Assembly (NCBI GenBank): GCA_015039365.1
Contig: WION01000152.1
Coordinates: forward strand, 56,954-120,953
DNA: 64,000 nt
Direction: 5' to 3'
DNA from: Amanita rubescens
Lineage: Eukaryota; Basidiomycota; Agaricomycetes; Agaricales; Amanitaceae
Below are positions 25,164 to 36,562 of this stretch, in pieces (position 1 is the first letter of the stretch; every line of letters starts with the position of its first letter). The position numbers were made by a program, and so were the translations under genes. The notes beneath the pieces were generated by a model. That model was not told where the DNA came from. It did not search any database and worked only from the letters and a program-made list of their open reading frames with translations.

Positions 25164-27885
25164 TCAAGAAAGTGTGCATCGCACCGACGCAGTGGTAGAC
25201 GTATTCTCTAAGGCTTTAATGCCTGGCATTGCGGGGCTTATGCTCATGGCATCCAGCGAAGCACCCAGACCATCCGCAGCCTGGTCAACCGCTCGTACGG
25301 AAGAGGATTTTGGAATGCTCAACATCGAGCTCTTTTGAACCGCTTCCGACCCATCATCGCTATCCTGCACAGAGTGCTCATCGTCTGACTCGGGACGCCA
25401 CACCCCACTCTTGGTATCTTCGTTCATATCATCATCATCGTCACCTTCGTCCTCGTCTTCATCGCTCTCCTCATCGTCAATAGCGACGGACGACCACTCG
25501 CGGTAAATCTCTTGAATGTAAGAGCTTGAACGTTGTAGCCGATAGGGATCAAAAGGAAAGAACGTATTTAGCTCCGCTGCAATGCTGTCGCCGAATTGGA
25601 CTGCCGGGTGTACGGATATAGACATTTTTGGGGGAGAAGTGTTGGACGATTTGAAGTCTGCCCGTTTGTTTGATTCCAGTATTGAGTAGCAGTAGAGGAA
25701 ATCTGTAGTATGCGCAACACGGGCGAATTGCATCACCACGTTCGACGAGCATACCTGATTTGATGAGGATGAGTATATATATATAGACTCATGTATTGTG
25801 GAGCACAGACCTTGAGAGGGTTAAGCACGCAAGTTACCACTCGTTGCAACACGTTCAACCCTAGCAACCACTTCTTCCCAACCACGTTTGCGCTCACGTC
25901 TTCCTGACCTTCCGCGTCTTCCAACAAATCTCTCCATCTGAAACAAAAGATCAAAAACACAGCCTGGGCGACTGCATAAAACACGGTATTCTGCGCCCTG
26001 TCAACTCCTCCATTCCCTCCATCACCGGTAACGGCAGCGGTACCCCATTCTCGTACCGCTTCGTCAACAGCGTCCAAGTGCGCTCGCAGAAATTCACATA
26101 ACACGCCGACAACATGACGAGTAGCCACCCGATCTACAAAGTTGGCGCGGCTCACGAAAGATCCGATATACGACGCTGCCGCTGCTCTCGTCACCGTTGG
26201 CGCCATGGACGATATTACTGCGTTTTCGTTTGTTCCGTCTGCAAATGGGTTAAGCAAAGTGGCGTCCGTTGCGAATAACGCCCTGTCGACGAGCATGCCT
26301 TGAAAGAGGTCTGCGAATTCTGGATCGAGGGATGTGAACCAGAAAATGAGGAATTGGGTGTAGCGGGATTTGAATGTGCGGAGGATGGTGCGGTCGAATA
26401 TGGAGAGAAGGGTGTGGAATTGTGAGCGGAGGAGGTCGGGGGGAGCTAAGGGAGTTGCTCGTTTTATGAGTGTTTCGGCGAGAGTTGGTGGGCTAGGTGT
26501 AAGTGTTGGCGTGGGGGGCGCTGTTGATAGGCTCGGTGAAAGGGGTGGTAGTTCTGGTAGAGGCGTAAGTGGGAAAAGATCCAGCGCAGAGGACGCGAGG
26601 TTCGAAGTAGATGCATGCGTTCGCGAAAAGTACCCAAACAGGAGGTTCAAGATTACGTCCAATTTTTTGACCATTTCTTGAATGTGTCTGACGTTGGTCG
26701 GAAGCTCGGGAGTGTCTTCGTCATTGTCCTCTGGTCCAGACGACAAATCTGAAAACCCAGCGTCTTCCGCTTCGTTTTCGCTTTCCGATGACGAATCATC
26801 CCCTTCACCAATGACCATATCAAAAGGGTCTATCTCGAATACGTCTTCTTGTTGACCTTTCTCTTCTTCCTCTTCTAGCTCTTCTATTTCGACTTGAATC
26901 TCGACCTAAAACACATGAGCTAGAGAATGTCACTAAGAAACAAGGACTTGCATCTATCTGGATGGCTCGGTCTATAATGGTGGACAGGATCTTTTCGGCA
27001 GCTTCAGGACAATAGCTGGATATTCGAAGGATATTTCGAATGTATGTCGCTTGTGCGATCTGGTTTTGCCTCTTATGCGGAAAGTTGCGGACCAGTAGAG
27101 GTTGCAGCGTTGACGATAGAGTTGGGATGAGGGATAGCAAATGCATTAAAAGCTCGTGTAATCTATCGTATACAACACGGCGAGTCAAGGGACTGGAGGA
27201 TGCTTCTGGACCAACATTGTCGAGGGCTTGCAGGCCGGACTCTGAAGAAGAATGTCAACAAGGTCGTCTGACCAATGTGACCCTAGACTTACGATATGTG
27301 AAGCCGCTTGCGATCTTACTGAGAATCAATGAGAGATACTCCGGACGAGCGCTAACGAGATTACCGAGAAAGATGGTGTAGGATTTCACAGTCGCGCCGT
27401 CAAGCGTAGTCCATGGCATACCGACGATTGCCTGCACGAGAGTGGCGTGGGTACGCTCTAGTCGAGAGACTACATGGGAGAGAGCTGAAAACCAGAGACG
27501 AAGTTGGGCTGGCTGATACGGTGGGGTAGAATTGTCGTTTGAAACTCGTTTTATATTGAATTGAGAGACAAGCTCGTCAAAAGCGTCTGTGATGCCCTTG
27601 GTCAAAGTTAATATTGAGTCTATCAATAACAATGCCCACTTGACTCACTGAAAGTTTTTTTTGTAACGCATCATTGACGAATGCTAGATACATGTCCTTT
27701 CTGTACTTTTGATCTTGTTTTATTCGAGAATTAGTAGCGATTGGCCTTTCTGTAGGTGGCGACGGCGATTGAAGCTTTACGCGCTTTGCTGCGCGCATTT
27801 GTACCATTGAACTTTGTGAATGAGCGACTGGTCCAGCCTTTGGGAGCCTCTGATTAAACTGACTCAAAGTCGAGTGCGGATCCAT
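25164..27885 (-). CDS. RRN3: RRN3, RNA polymerase I initiation factor
   Basis: Start at 27885 (MDPHSTLSQFNQRLPKAGPV). Exons, in order: a basic N-terminus with KYRKDMYLAFVNDAL; GITDAFDELVSQFN and LRLWFSALSHVVSRLERTHA, VQAIVGMPW; VVYDRLHELLMHLLSLIP; EAAEKILSTIIDRAIQID; an acidic linker; then VKKLDVILNLLFGYFSR, LRTFKSRYTQFLIFWFTSLD, FVSRANFVDRVATRHVVGVL and FLIFCFRWRDLLED; finally FLYCYSILESNKR, LNTFFPFDPYRLQRSSSYI and an Asp/Glu-rich tail. HEAT-like helices and the FPFDPY motif identify the family. Rrn3 bridges RNA polymerase I to the core factor at rDNA promoters; phosphorylation of such acidic/serine regions couples it to growth. Its start is 38 bp from the divergent complex I subunit gene, so promoter elements are probably shared. 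Confidence 0.94.
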
Positions 27886-27923
27886 GCTAAGATCAAGAAA
27901 AGTAGATTATGTAATCCTCACCA

Positions 27924-28467
27924 ATGTCCACCTCTCCCTTCACGGCTGCTCATAGACTCTATGTAAAATCTCTATACAAACGCTATCTCAACAATGCCCT
28001 CGACTGGACCGTTAGTCGTGATTTATGGCGCCCTCAGGCTTTGCAAATCCGAGCCGAGTTTGAACGACACCGGTACGTTCACCCGTGGATGTATGATACA
28101 GAGCGAATTATTGACCATATGGTAGAGACGTGCATGACCCTCGCGCTCTAGCTGTCATTTTTGCAAAAGCAGAAGCTGACTTGGCTGAGAAGAAGCACCC
28201 AGACCCATACATTGGTGTGTGATGTCTGCTATAGAATCAATGACTGTTACTGAGCATTGGACTAGCACCTACTGCACCGGATGGAACGAAATGGTGAGTA
28301 CATAGCACTATAGTCCGTGTGGTTCGGATGACTGACTTAATTTTTAGGGAGCGTAACATTCCGGTATGTCATTTTGGTTTGATATGAATCGAGTAGACAA
28401 TAACATGGGTAATCAGCCCCGGTGTGATCCGCCATTTGACCATGAAGCGGTAGCCGGAGAACATTAG
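27924..28467 (+). CDS. NDUFB9: Complex I LYR-family subunit (NDUFB9/B22-like)
   Basis: Start MSTSPFTAAHRLYVKSLYKR, an LYR-type motif (His-Arg-Leu-Tyr ... Leu-Tyr-Lys-Arg) followed by WTVSRDLWRPQALQIRAEFE and HRYVHP. Later small exons give LAVIFAKAEADLAEKKHPDP, PTAPDGTKWERN and the tail PPRCDPPFDHEAVAGEH. About 115-120 residues with four short exons. This pattern fits subunit B9 of mitochondrial NADH:ubiquinone oxidoreductase, which binds acyl carrier protein through the LYR helix. The exon joints at 28080-28150 and 28215-28275 were placed by protein continuity. Confidence 0.85.
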
Positions 28468-28533
28468 AGAAATTGATAGTTAAGTAACGTAGAACAATAC
28501 ATAAATTAAAAGCGTTTGAACCAAACACTCGCC

Positions 28534-31500
28534 ATGAACTATCTGAGAGGCGCCGTCAGTGCCATCAGCGCTCCGTATCATTACTACAACCAGATTAACC
28601 CTTCAACTTTAACTGGCGCAATCGATGTCATTGTTGTACATCGCCCAACTAATGATGGTCAAACAGAACTCGCTTGCTCTCCCTTTCACGTCAGGTTTGG
28701 TAAATGGCAGGTCCTCAGGCCAAGTGACAAACGCGTACGTATATTCCTCTTCGACCTCTTTCTCACTAACGTTTCTTTACCTAGGTCAATATATCAGTCA
28801 ATGGAGAACCAATACCGTTCAATATGAAGATCGGCGAGGCGGGTGAAGCATTCTTCGTTTTCGAAACAGAAGACGATGTCCCCGAAGATCTCATCACAAG
28901 TCCCATTCTCTTGCCCACTCGTCCGGAAACAGACGCTTCTGTTCAAGGACCCGCTGAGGATCGTATGTCTAGGCTAAACATAATGCCGGAAGCTCCGGAA
29001 CTTAGGCGGGAGGGGGCTCGCCCACGAGTCACTTCGGAACCAGAATTCCTTGACCTAGACGCAGGACCAGGTATCGAGGAGACACCAAAACCACATCATG
29101 ATATTCCACAATATGCACATGCCAACGCCTCGACGTCTGATGTCAGTCAAGATCACCGTACTCCGGCAATGGTTGAGCAAGACAAACGTGTAGACAAAAT
29201 GCTTGAGAATCGTAGCAAAGTTGAAGTCGAAAGGTCTGACGTAGAATACCACGAAGGTTCGTACATGCGTAACTTCTTCCGTCAGCAATTACAACTACAA
29301 ATGTTTTAGACGTTGCTTTGGACATGAAAGGGTACCATGCATCAGAACAAACTCCCAGAAGCGCCTTTTTATTTCCCTCTGTCGCAGTCCCCAGTACGTT
29401 CTTAGTTGTCTCTCTTTAAATTTTCTAATGCATGGCGTAGCGCCTCCCGATTCTGACCAAGAGCAATCGCTGCCATCTCTGTCATCTGCCCCAAGCTCAC
29501 TAGGCTCCAGCCATGAAGAATCTTTCCCCCACCTCTTGCCTCCTGCTCGTGCAACTTCTGAACCACCACCTGACACCACGCTTGTACCTCTGCACGCATC
29601 CACCTCCCATGTTGCTCCAGAATCTAGCATGACAAGCCCAGGTCCTTCGCTTTCCCCAACACCTCCCCTTGTGCACTCACACCCAAGGCAGCGACACGTA
29701 CAGGAGTATTCTTGGGAATGGGGTGCCTTCCCTACACCCTCGCCCCTCAACGTCGCCTTCCCTTCTTCAAAGGGGAAGGAAAAGATGCAAGCTATCGACG
29801 ATCTTGACGCTGCAGAGGAAGAAGGTGCTGAAGCAGATAACGAGAACGAGAGGTCCGACTCTGATGGTAAATCCCGGAAAAGGCGACGGAGAAGGAGTCA
29901 GAACAAACACAAGCCGGATGGCGACGTCCCGTTGGTTCTCAGCTCCGGGCGAATACGAGCGGACGAAGCTGATCCCACAAGGTATATACTAGAGATGGAG
30001 GGTCACGAGGTGGGATTTGAACTCGGCGTTGTAGGTGGTGAAGGCTTCGATTTCCACGCATTGGATACAATAGAGGCCACTCGTGTATTTGAGCAAGCCA
30101 AGGTACCATTTCAAAGCTTTCTCGATGACGGGAGCATTGTGAGAAGTGAAAGACTAGTTATAAGATGGGCAGGTTCTAGGTATGAAATACTCTTAACGCT
30201 CGAGACTATTTGCTTATCGTTCAAAGGTATACCACTCGCAAGGACGATACTCCGTTAATAAGTGTATTGGAGGACTGGAGGACTAGTACACTGCAACACA
30301 TGGAGCGTATAGATTACACTCCAGGTGCTGATTCTACCGGTATAAACACGGTGCATGTAGAGGAACATCGCCTTTTACATGCAAGGTCAATGTCAGAACC
30401 TCCAGAAGAGATGCACTCAGAAGTCGTTGCGACCATCACTGAATCGAGGAGCGACAGAATCCCGACAAAGTCGTCGAAACTATCTTGGTCTTGGTGGAGT
30501 CGGAGTCGGAAGAACAGTGGTAATCTGGAGAATGGTATCGAAAGGCCAGCGCTGAAAGGCCCCTCGGTATCTGCTCCACCCATGGTAAGTGTCCTGGATT
30601 CCACCCGCGGAGACGAGCCTTGATGATCATTAGGTACCCACCCATCCTCACGAAGCTTCAAAGATGCCTACTAGACCTGGACCTCGATCAGTCGTCCCCG
30701 AGCCAGCGACTCCTCCTCATCGGCAGCAGTTTATCGCTCCCAAGAAGAAATACGTCAAGACTCTCCGACTTACCTCAGATCAACTGGTAGGTATCTGCGC
30801 GTTCTACTCATAGGAAAAAAAGTTGGATAACCGAGATGACTAGAAAACTCTGAACCTGAAATCCGGGGCAAACTCAATCACGTTCTCATTGTCCGCTTCT
30901 GGCGTCATTGCTTGTACGGCTCGCATCTTTGTTTGGGAACACACGGACAAGGTAGTCATCTCAGATATCGATGGAACAATTACAAAGTACGCGTCGTTCT
31001 CCCCGTTTCGCGTTGTTCTCCTTATTGAGATTATCCCCCCAAGGTCTGATGGTCTTGGCCATGTATTTGCTATGATTGGCCGCGACTGGACCCACCTTGG
31101 GGTAGCCAAGCTATATACCGACATTGTCCGAAATGGCTACAAGATCATGTATTTGACATCTCGCGCCATCGGTCAAGCAGATGCAACGAGGTATTATCTC
31201 AAGGGTATCAACCAGAATGATTATAAACTTCCGGAGGGTCCCGTCGTCATGAGTCCTGACCGGCTCATGGCGTCTCTGCACAGGTAGGCCAATCCTACTT
31301 TAGAACAGAGTTTATCCGACCCGAAGATTAGAGAGGTTATCATGCGAAAACCAGAGGTGTTCAAAATGGCATGTTTAAGAGATATTCGTAATCTCTTTGG
31401 CGAATCTAGAAACCCGTTCTACGCTGGCTTCGGGAACAGGATCACAGATGCTTTGTCTTACAGAAGTGTCAAAGTACCGAGTTCTCGTATATTCACCATT

Positions 31501-32333
31501 GATTCTTCGGGCGAAGTCAAGTTGGAGTTGTTGGAATTAGCCGGGTACAAGTCCTCGTACGTTGTGTTATTTTCTTGGGAACATTATCGCATGTTTATTC
31601 GAGTGCCAGGTATATCCATATGACCGATCTCGTGGACCAATTATTCCCTCCGATCAATCAGAAATGGACGCCAGAGTACACCGATTTCAACTTTTGGAGA
31701 ACGCCTGTACCTGATATTCCACTCCCCGACTTGACTCCACCTTCACCCGCTCTCAGCGCGCGCTCGGATACGTCCACGAAGAGCGCGCTGGCCCGACTTC
31801 GGAACTTTAGTCTCGTCGGAAGTCGTAGTAGCAGGCAGACAAAGTCTGCGAAAGATGAAACTGCAGCGAGCGATGATCTACGCAAGAACGTACACGCGCG
31901 ACAAATGACGTCGCTTGAACGTCTGAGCAGCTCGCTCGTGAACGGATTGAGGAGGAGCATTAGTCCTGATTCACGTTCAGAGTCGTCTGTGACGTACGCC
32001 GAGTCCGACGAGCCAGATTCGGACGCGGGAGAATGGGAGGTGGATGTGGATGGGAAGAAGCGGAGGAAGAGGAAGAGAGAGCGAAGGAGGAGTATTGGGA
32101 GTATGCCTGGGTCGTTGGACGACATGCATTTCTTTGGCTTGGACGATTACGAGGAAGAAGAGGAACCGGTGTTTGGAGAGTTTGATTCGAAGGGTAAAGA
32201 TGGGCATCATGAAGATGATGAGATGTATGGTGATGGAGAAGAGGTGGAGGAAGATGATGTGATTGCTGACGAGCAAGCGTTTGAAGAAGATTTGTTCGTT
32301 GCTGGAGAGATGAAGAACGTTCCCTTTTTGTAA
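28534..32333 (+). CDS. PAH1: Lipin / phosphatidate phosphatase
   Basis: Start [20 protein letters not shown], an amphipathic N-terminal helix typical of Pah1/lipin. The N-LIP domain follows ([65 protein letters not shown]). A long Ser/Pro/acidic middle contains the cluster [20 protein letters not shown], a likely nuclear localisation signal. The HAD catalytic part has [12 protein letters not shown] (DxDxT intact), [37 protein letters not shown] and [20 protein letters not shown]. The acidic tail ends [10 protein letters not shown]. About 1,100 residues and seven to eight introns. It dephosphorylates phosphatidate to diacylglycerol at the ER/nuclear membrane, controlling storage lipid against phospholipid synthesis. 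Confidence 0.95.
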
Positions 32334-32818
32334 ACGTAGATGTGACTTGTGTACCTTACAGTAACTTGTTAATGTTACCATCGTGTATAGTGTTGCTGAG
32401 CGCCGACACTGACCACTCGGGAGTCAGAAGGGAGTACGGGTTTTGAGGGAGCTATTTCAGTTACACTTACATGAGCCCACTTTGGATCCCGGAAATCGTA
32501 TGGATTATGGGGGAGTATGGGTTACGAGACATATGGGCTAAGAGGGGTCGACGGGCATTAGATGCTTTTTACTGCTTACAGATTCCAATTTCGGGTGTAC
32601 AATTATACCATTTTTTCCGAACTCAACAACGTTTCATTTAAAGTGATCAAAAACTCTGAACAACCGACAAGATAAAGTCATTGAAGCTATTCGTACACAA
32701 TAACACCTTTGGAGATGGAAAACGTTCAAGTTACTGAAAACTCTTCTTCACAGACGTAGATGCTATGCTGAGCTTGGGGGGTAAATCAAATATAAGGCGT
32801 AGCATGATTGACTTACCA

Positions 32819-33496
32819 TCAACACTCCCCCTCTACGATTTCGAAAATCCTTTCAACTTGCTCTTCGGTAACATCCTTCCACAACTCGCCCTCTGACTCC
32901 AATTCCGCGATCGGTGTTACGTCAAACCGATTTCCCGCCCACGGACCGGGAACTATCTCCGAAGAACAATTGATGCTACAACTCGGGTCGTCCGACCAAG
33001 ACGTGTTGACCAGGATTAATATGTTCAGGGTGAATTCCAAATCGGGGTCCAACCCTTCGTTGCTTATCTTCTCACCCAAGATACGCTCGAAATCGTTGAT
33101 CCGGACATAAACATGCATAGATAAGTTACGCAAAACAAAGTTCGGCTCGCGCGGCAGTTTTCCTCTCGAGGGACTGACTGGAATGTCCTTGAATGTTCTA
33201 TAGGCAAAATAGTAAAATGCCCCGTGGCTGCCGCGACCAGTAGTATCTGCAAAGTGATTGACTTCGGCTTGTTCTGCCTCGGAAAGCATTCCTTCAGGGC
33301 ACTCCCCCATATAGTCTCCAGCTGTGATGATGCGATGGCCAGCCCAAATACCGATGGTGGGATCATCTTGCGATTCTTGACGTAGTAACAACTGCAGTAT
33401 GGGAAGATTTGCGTAGTTATAGATAGCTTCGCCAAGCTTGCCCATGTATTGAGCTTCGCGGCGATCAACGTTGATAAGCTGGAAGTACTGGCCCAT
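32819..33496 (-). CDS. Orphan family protein (MGQYF family, paralogue B)
   Basis: Single exon, 225 residues, start MGQYFQLINVDRREAQYMG. Motifs: IWAGHRIITAGDYMGECPEG, MLSEAEQAEVNHFAD, FYYFAYRTFKDIPVSP, NFVLRNLSMHVYVRINDFER, LVNTSWSDDPSC, PGPWAGNRFDVTP, ELWKDVTEEQVERIFE. About 90 percent identical by eye to the copy at 39944-40618 and clearly related to the 24113 gene. No secretion signal. The frame is open and motifs are intact, so it may still function although its neighbour caspase-fold copy is broken. Function unknown. Confidence 0.8.
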   Translation of the reverse strand: MGQYFQLINVDRREAQYMGKLGEAIYNYANLPILQLLLRQESQDDPTIGIWAGHRIITAGDYMGECPEGMLSEAEQAEVNHFADTTGRGSHGAFYYFAYRTFKDIPVSPSRGKLPREPNFVLRNLSMHVYVRINDFERILGEKISNEGLDPDLEFTLNILILVNTSWSDDPSCSINCSSEIVPGPWAGNRFDVTPIAELESEGELWKDVTEEQVERIFEIVEGEC

Positions 33497-33559
33497 GGTA
33501 GGGTTATGAGGATTGGTGTGTTGCGGTTTGGAGAAAGAGTTGTTTGTCGTTGACTCGTT

Positions 33560-34352
33560 GTGACATCTGCGTTTAAAAGTACACAGCCACGTGAATCTTG
33601 CGTCACATGATGTTCTCACTGTCTCAGGTTCTGAGTCCTTCTGACTTTCTTTTCAACAAGCCTGTAGATCATAGGTTTGAAATATCCACAACAAAAACCA
33701 GTCGATGGACATTCGAACGCACACGATATAGGTACAACATTTTAGAAACAGGGTATGGAGTAATGTGATTGGCACTGAGCGCTGAGGTTACCTTGATCCT
33801 CGCAATCTCTGTACCCTTTTTTCGACGGGCGTCAACGCACCGAATGAACTTTTGGCATCTCTGAACGGGCATCTGAATTTCCAAAGTACGGTGCGCAGCT
33901 TTTCTCTGAATACGAAGTTTGGGATCTGAATCCATTATAAGATATGCGCCCTGCCTCAAAACTGCCGTATGTTTGCCTCCATGAGGGAGAAAAAGAGCTT
34001 ATTCGATCCACGAGCATCTCACGATAAATTCAACCTGCATTCTCAAGTAAAGACTAGCCTATATCACCGCCCGATTCGTACTGTATTGTTCACAGTCCCT
34101 AATAACAAATGGAGGTGTTCTGATATGTTTCTAAGACTAGCCTATGCCAGGCATCGTTGGCAGATCCAAGGCCGTACTTCTCTATACCCGATCCGAAATG
34201 AGGGATATGATTGTGGTCCGATTCGGAATCGCCTCCACAGAGATGGATCATTTCGTGTTGATGGGTATTTGCGTCTGGTTGATGATTTTACCAATTCTTT
34301 ATCCTGACCGTGCTTCAGTCGTGTTTTCAAGTCAAATCTTGAGTTCGTCAAG
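33560..34352. other. Non-duplicated insert inside copy 1, with short dispersed repeats
   Basis: Replaces the terminal exons of the caspase-fold gene. It contains two copies of a phrase starting aagactagcctat (34051 and 34132); related phrases lie at 39067 and 39403, each followed at similar distance by gattcgtactgt or gttggcagatccaagg. No convincing gene is seen; short minus-strand frames are not family-like. Confidence 0.5.
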
Positions 34353-35290
34353 ATGTCAACTTTGGCTTTGTTGCGAATGACAAGGAACCTCTTGCTAGAG
34401 CCATGCTCTATCGCTACCTCAGCGACACGGTCTTTGAGTAAATTCCCTCCTTCAGGCTCCTCGGTGTCGTCATTGACTTCCTTAAACTCAACCTCGAACA
34501 AGGAAGGTGAGGGTGATTGGGAGGGTGAAATGTAGTGCGTGAACCTCGCGGCCCGCTTGATCGCCCTCATGAGACTTTGTTTATCATCCGGGACGAACAT
34601 ATTAATCTTGGAGTCCTCAGAGGGAGTTTTAATCCGCAACTTGGGGTCCGCGCCGATCCCTTTCCACAAAAGCGCAACTTTGCCTTCTTTACCTCTCAAG
34701 ATAATATTCGCCTGGGCTTCATCGTTTGTCACGACCACCTTGCATTCGGGCGCTTCGGTCGGCGCAGTAACATAAAGACGTTCACTATCTGGTGAAGACA
34801 TCGCGTCTCCACAGCGTAGAAGACAGGCGGCAAGTCCCAACCGGAGGGAGGGAATAATTCGGCAGTGGTGACATCTGAAACACGCGTAACGTTCAGGAAT
34901 CCCAGAATATCCTTGGTATCAACGGGATTTGCATAGATACCGCAGGTTACACCTTCTTTGATGCCATGCGCAGAACCGGCGAAGAGGGTCATGCTTCCAT
35001 TTGCCTCAGTCCTGCCGGGTATAAAGGCATAATGTGCCCGTCCGCCGGATGGATTAAACAAAAGTCGATCAGCGTTTTGACCGTAGCAGTCGACTTCTAT
35101 ACCAGCAGGCCTGTACCGGTAAATGTCAGATAATATAGGGAACCGGCAAGGTGCATACATAAGAGTTCGTATCTTGGCGGCAAAAGACTTTCGAGTGAGA
35201 TAATCAAGCGACTTGTGTTGGAGTTCCGAGCGCAGAACTTCGATAGCGGCATCCATAAATGCTTTACGGTTACCGAGAGCCTTCCTGGGT
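34353..35290 (-). pseudogene. Caspase-fold gene, broken copy
   Basis: Homologous to exons 2-3 of the intact gene at 40917-42993 (FMDAAIEVLRSELQHKSLDY; GIEVDCYGQNADRLLFN; AHYAFIPGRTEANGS; HGIKEGVTCGIYANPVDT; APECKVVVTNDEAQANIILR; FEVEFKEVNDDTEEPEG). It lacks exon 1 and part of exon 2 on its 5' side, where it abuts NOP14 sequence, and lacks exons 4-5 on its 3' side. It also has a changed sequence after ETRCLHQIVNVF. So it cannot make the full protein. Confidence 0.85.
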
Positions 35291-35640
35291 GAGAGAATAA
35301 ACGACCGTACTGTGAGCCCCAAGGAACGGACGTTGGAACGAACCGCAAAAGGCTCTGCCTTCGACTTGGAGGACGAAGAGCTTACGCATTATGGGCAAAG
35401 CTTGTCTAATTTGGACGACTTTGATGACGTCGCGTTGAGGGTAGAGGAAGACGAGAATGGTATGTTTTCGAATCATCGACAACTTTCGTTCGTTTTTTAG
35501 ATACCATCAGGTCAAATCGACAAGGAAATCGTTCGAAATACGCATTTTGGAGGTTTTGGACATGAGGATGAAGACGAGGTGGAGGAAGAGGTATGACGTT
35601 TACGCTGGCGGTTCTTGCTGGATCATCCTCACCGCGCTTT
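35291..35640 (+). pseudogene. NOP14 gene fragment (short copy)
   Basis: Encodes ERINDRTVSPKERTLERTAK, then GSAFDLEDEELTHYGQSLSN and LDDFDD, followed after a 50-nt GTATGT intron by QIDKEIVRNTHFGGFGHEDE. These are conserved motifs of the ribosome biogenesis factor Nop14 (LTHYGQSLS; NTHFGGF). Only two partial exons exist. The left end joins caspase-fold sequence at agccttcctgggtg/agagaa; the same NOP14 stretch recurs at 46545-46890 in a longer fragment. Non-functional. Confidence 0.82.
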
Positions 35641-35858
35641 AGCCTTGCCGCTTGGCACACGCATTACTTACTTTAACGCACACCGTGCTACCCCCCTATG
35701 TGATTTGTACCGTATTGACGTATATAGTCCTTGTACTATCTAACTTGAACAATACAAATTCCTGTCCATTCAAAGAAAAAAGAAAAGAAGAAGTTGGCAC
35801 ACCAAATCAAACAAGGACTTTACGGACCTGACATATTGGGCAATCGGTTGTTACCTTA

Positions 35859-36322
35859 GTGGTGGACCTCAGGAGCTCCAAGTTACCCTGCACATTCTTG
35901 CTGAACCCAATCCAGAAGTGGCCACAGCTACAGGAGAAGGATCAACTGGCTGCGGAGGAAATGTTGGATCTCATCAAAGTCAGCACACGTCGTCTAAGTT
36001 CTTTCGCAAGGGCTAACAACGAGCGCAGAGACTCGCTATCCCCTTGGGGAACGCGATTCATGAAGTCATGGATTTGTATGCCAGCGCTGGGAACGTCGAG
36101 GCTGTTGAGCGGGTCATCTATATCAAGTGGGTGTGTAAGGCGTATGAGCGGGCGTTGAGAGGACGTAGGGAGGAGACGCTCAAAGCTCGGGCAGAGAAGG
36201 CGGAGCAAGGGATCGTCGCGCGCGCGAGTCCCTGTCCCAATAGCCATAGTCTTGTAGAGACTGCTGGTTCATGTCCACTGGGACTCCCTCCTCGTTTTGC
36301 GCCAGCGTTAAAACAAAAGTGA
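35859..36322 (+). CDS. Possible fragment of an unknown gene
   Basis: Two frames can be joined in phase by a 50-nt intron (gtcagcacac to gagcgcag, about 35978-36027): QKWPQLQEKDQLAAEEMLDL-IK with RLAIPLGNAIHEVMDLYASA, then EAVERVIYIKWVCKAYERAL and a Lys/Arg/Glu-rich stretch. The sequence looks like real protein but has no start upstream in a convincing context and I do not recognise it. It may be the surviving end of a disrupted gene, like the NOP14 pieces next to it. Confidence 0.3.
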
Positions 36323-36562
36323 TCTGGTAACAATGGCTACGTACCGTTGGTGGACTAGAAAAATCGAATTACGGAATAAAGCTATCGCATCCGGCCTTTT
36401 GCAATTCTTTCAGCCGTCAGAAAGTAGCAACAACAGTCATATTCTGCTAACAGAAGTTGTACAAGGGACCTGCTGACTGCCTTAATTAATTACCCCCTTT
36501 CCACACTTGCTACATGCTACGAGATAAGAAAGGAGGGTGGAAAACTGAGTTCGACATGAGCA

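Larger units (their letters stand above)
32357..35290. repeat. Segmental duplication, copy 1 (left)
   Basis: From cttgttaatgttaccatcgtg (about 32363), just after the lipin stop, the sequence runs parallel to 39552-42475. Parallel parts: flank and MGQYF gene (32363-33560 with 39555-40675), a block at 33705-33785 with 40815-40900, then after a non-matching stretch the caspase-fold gene (34353-35283 with 41508-42464). The match ends at agccttcctgggtg, where copy 1 passes into NOP14 sequence. Differences are many small substitutions and 1-12 base indels, so the event is not recent. Confidence 0.88.
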
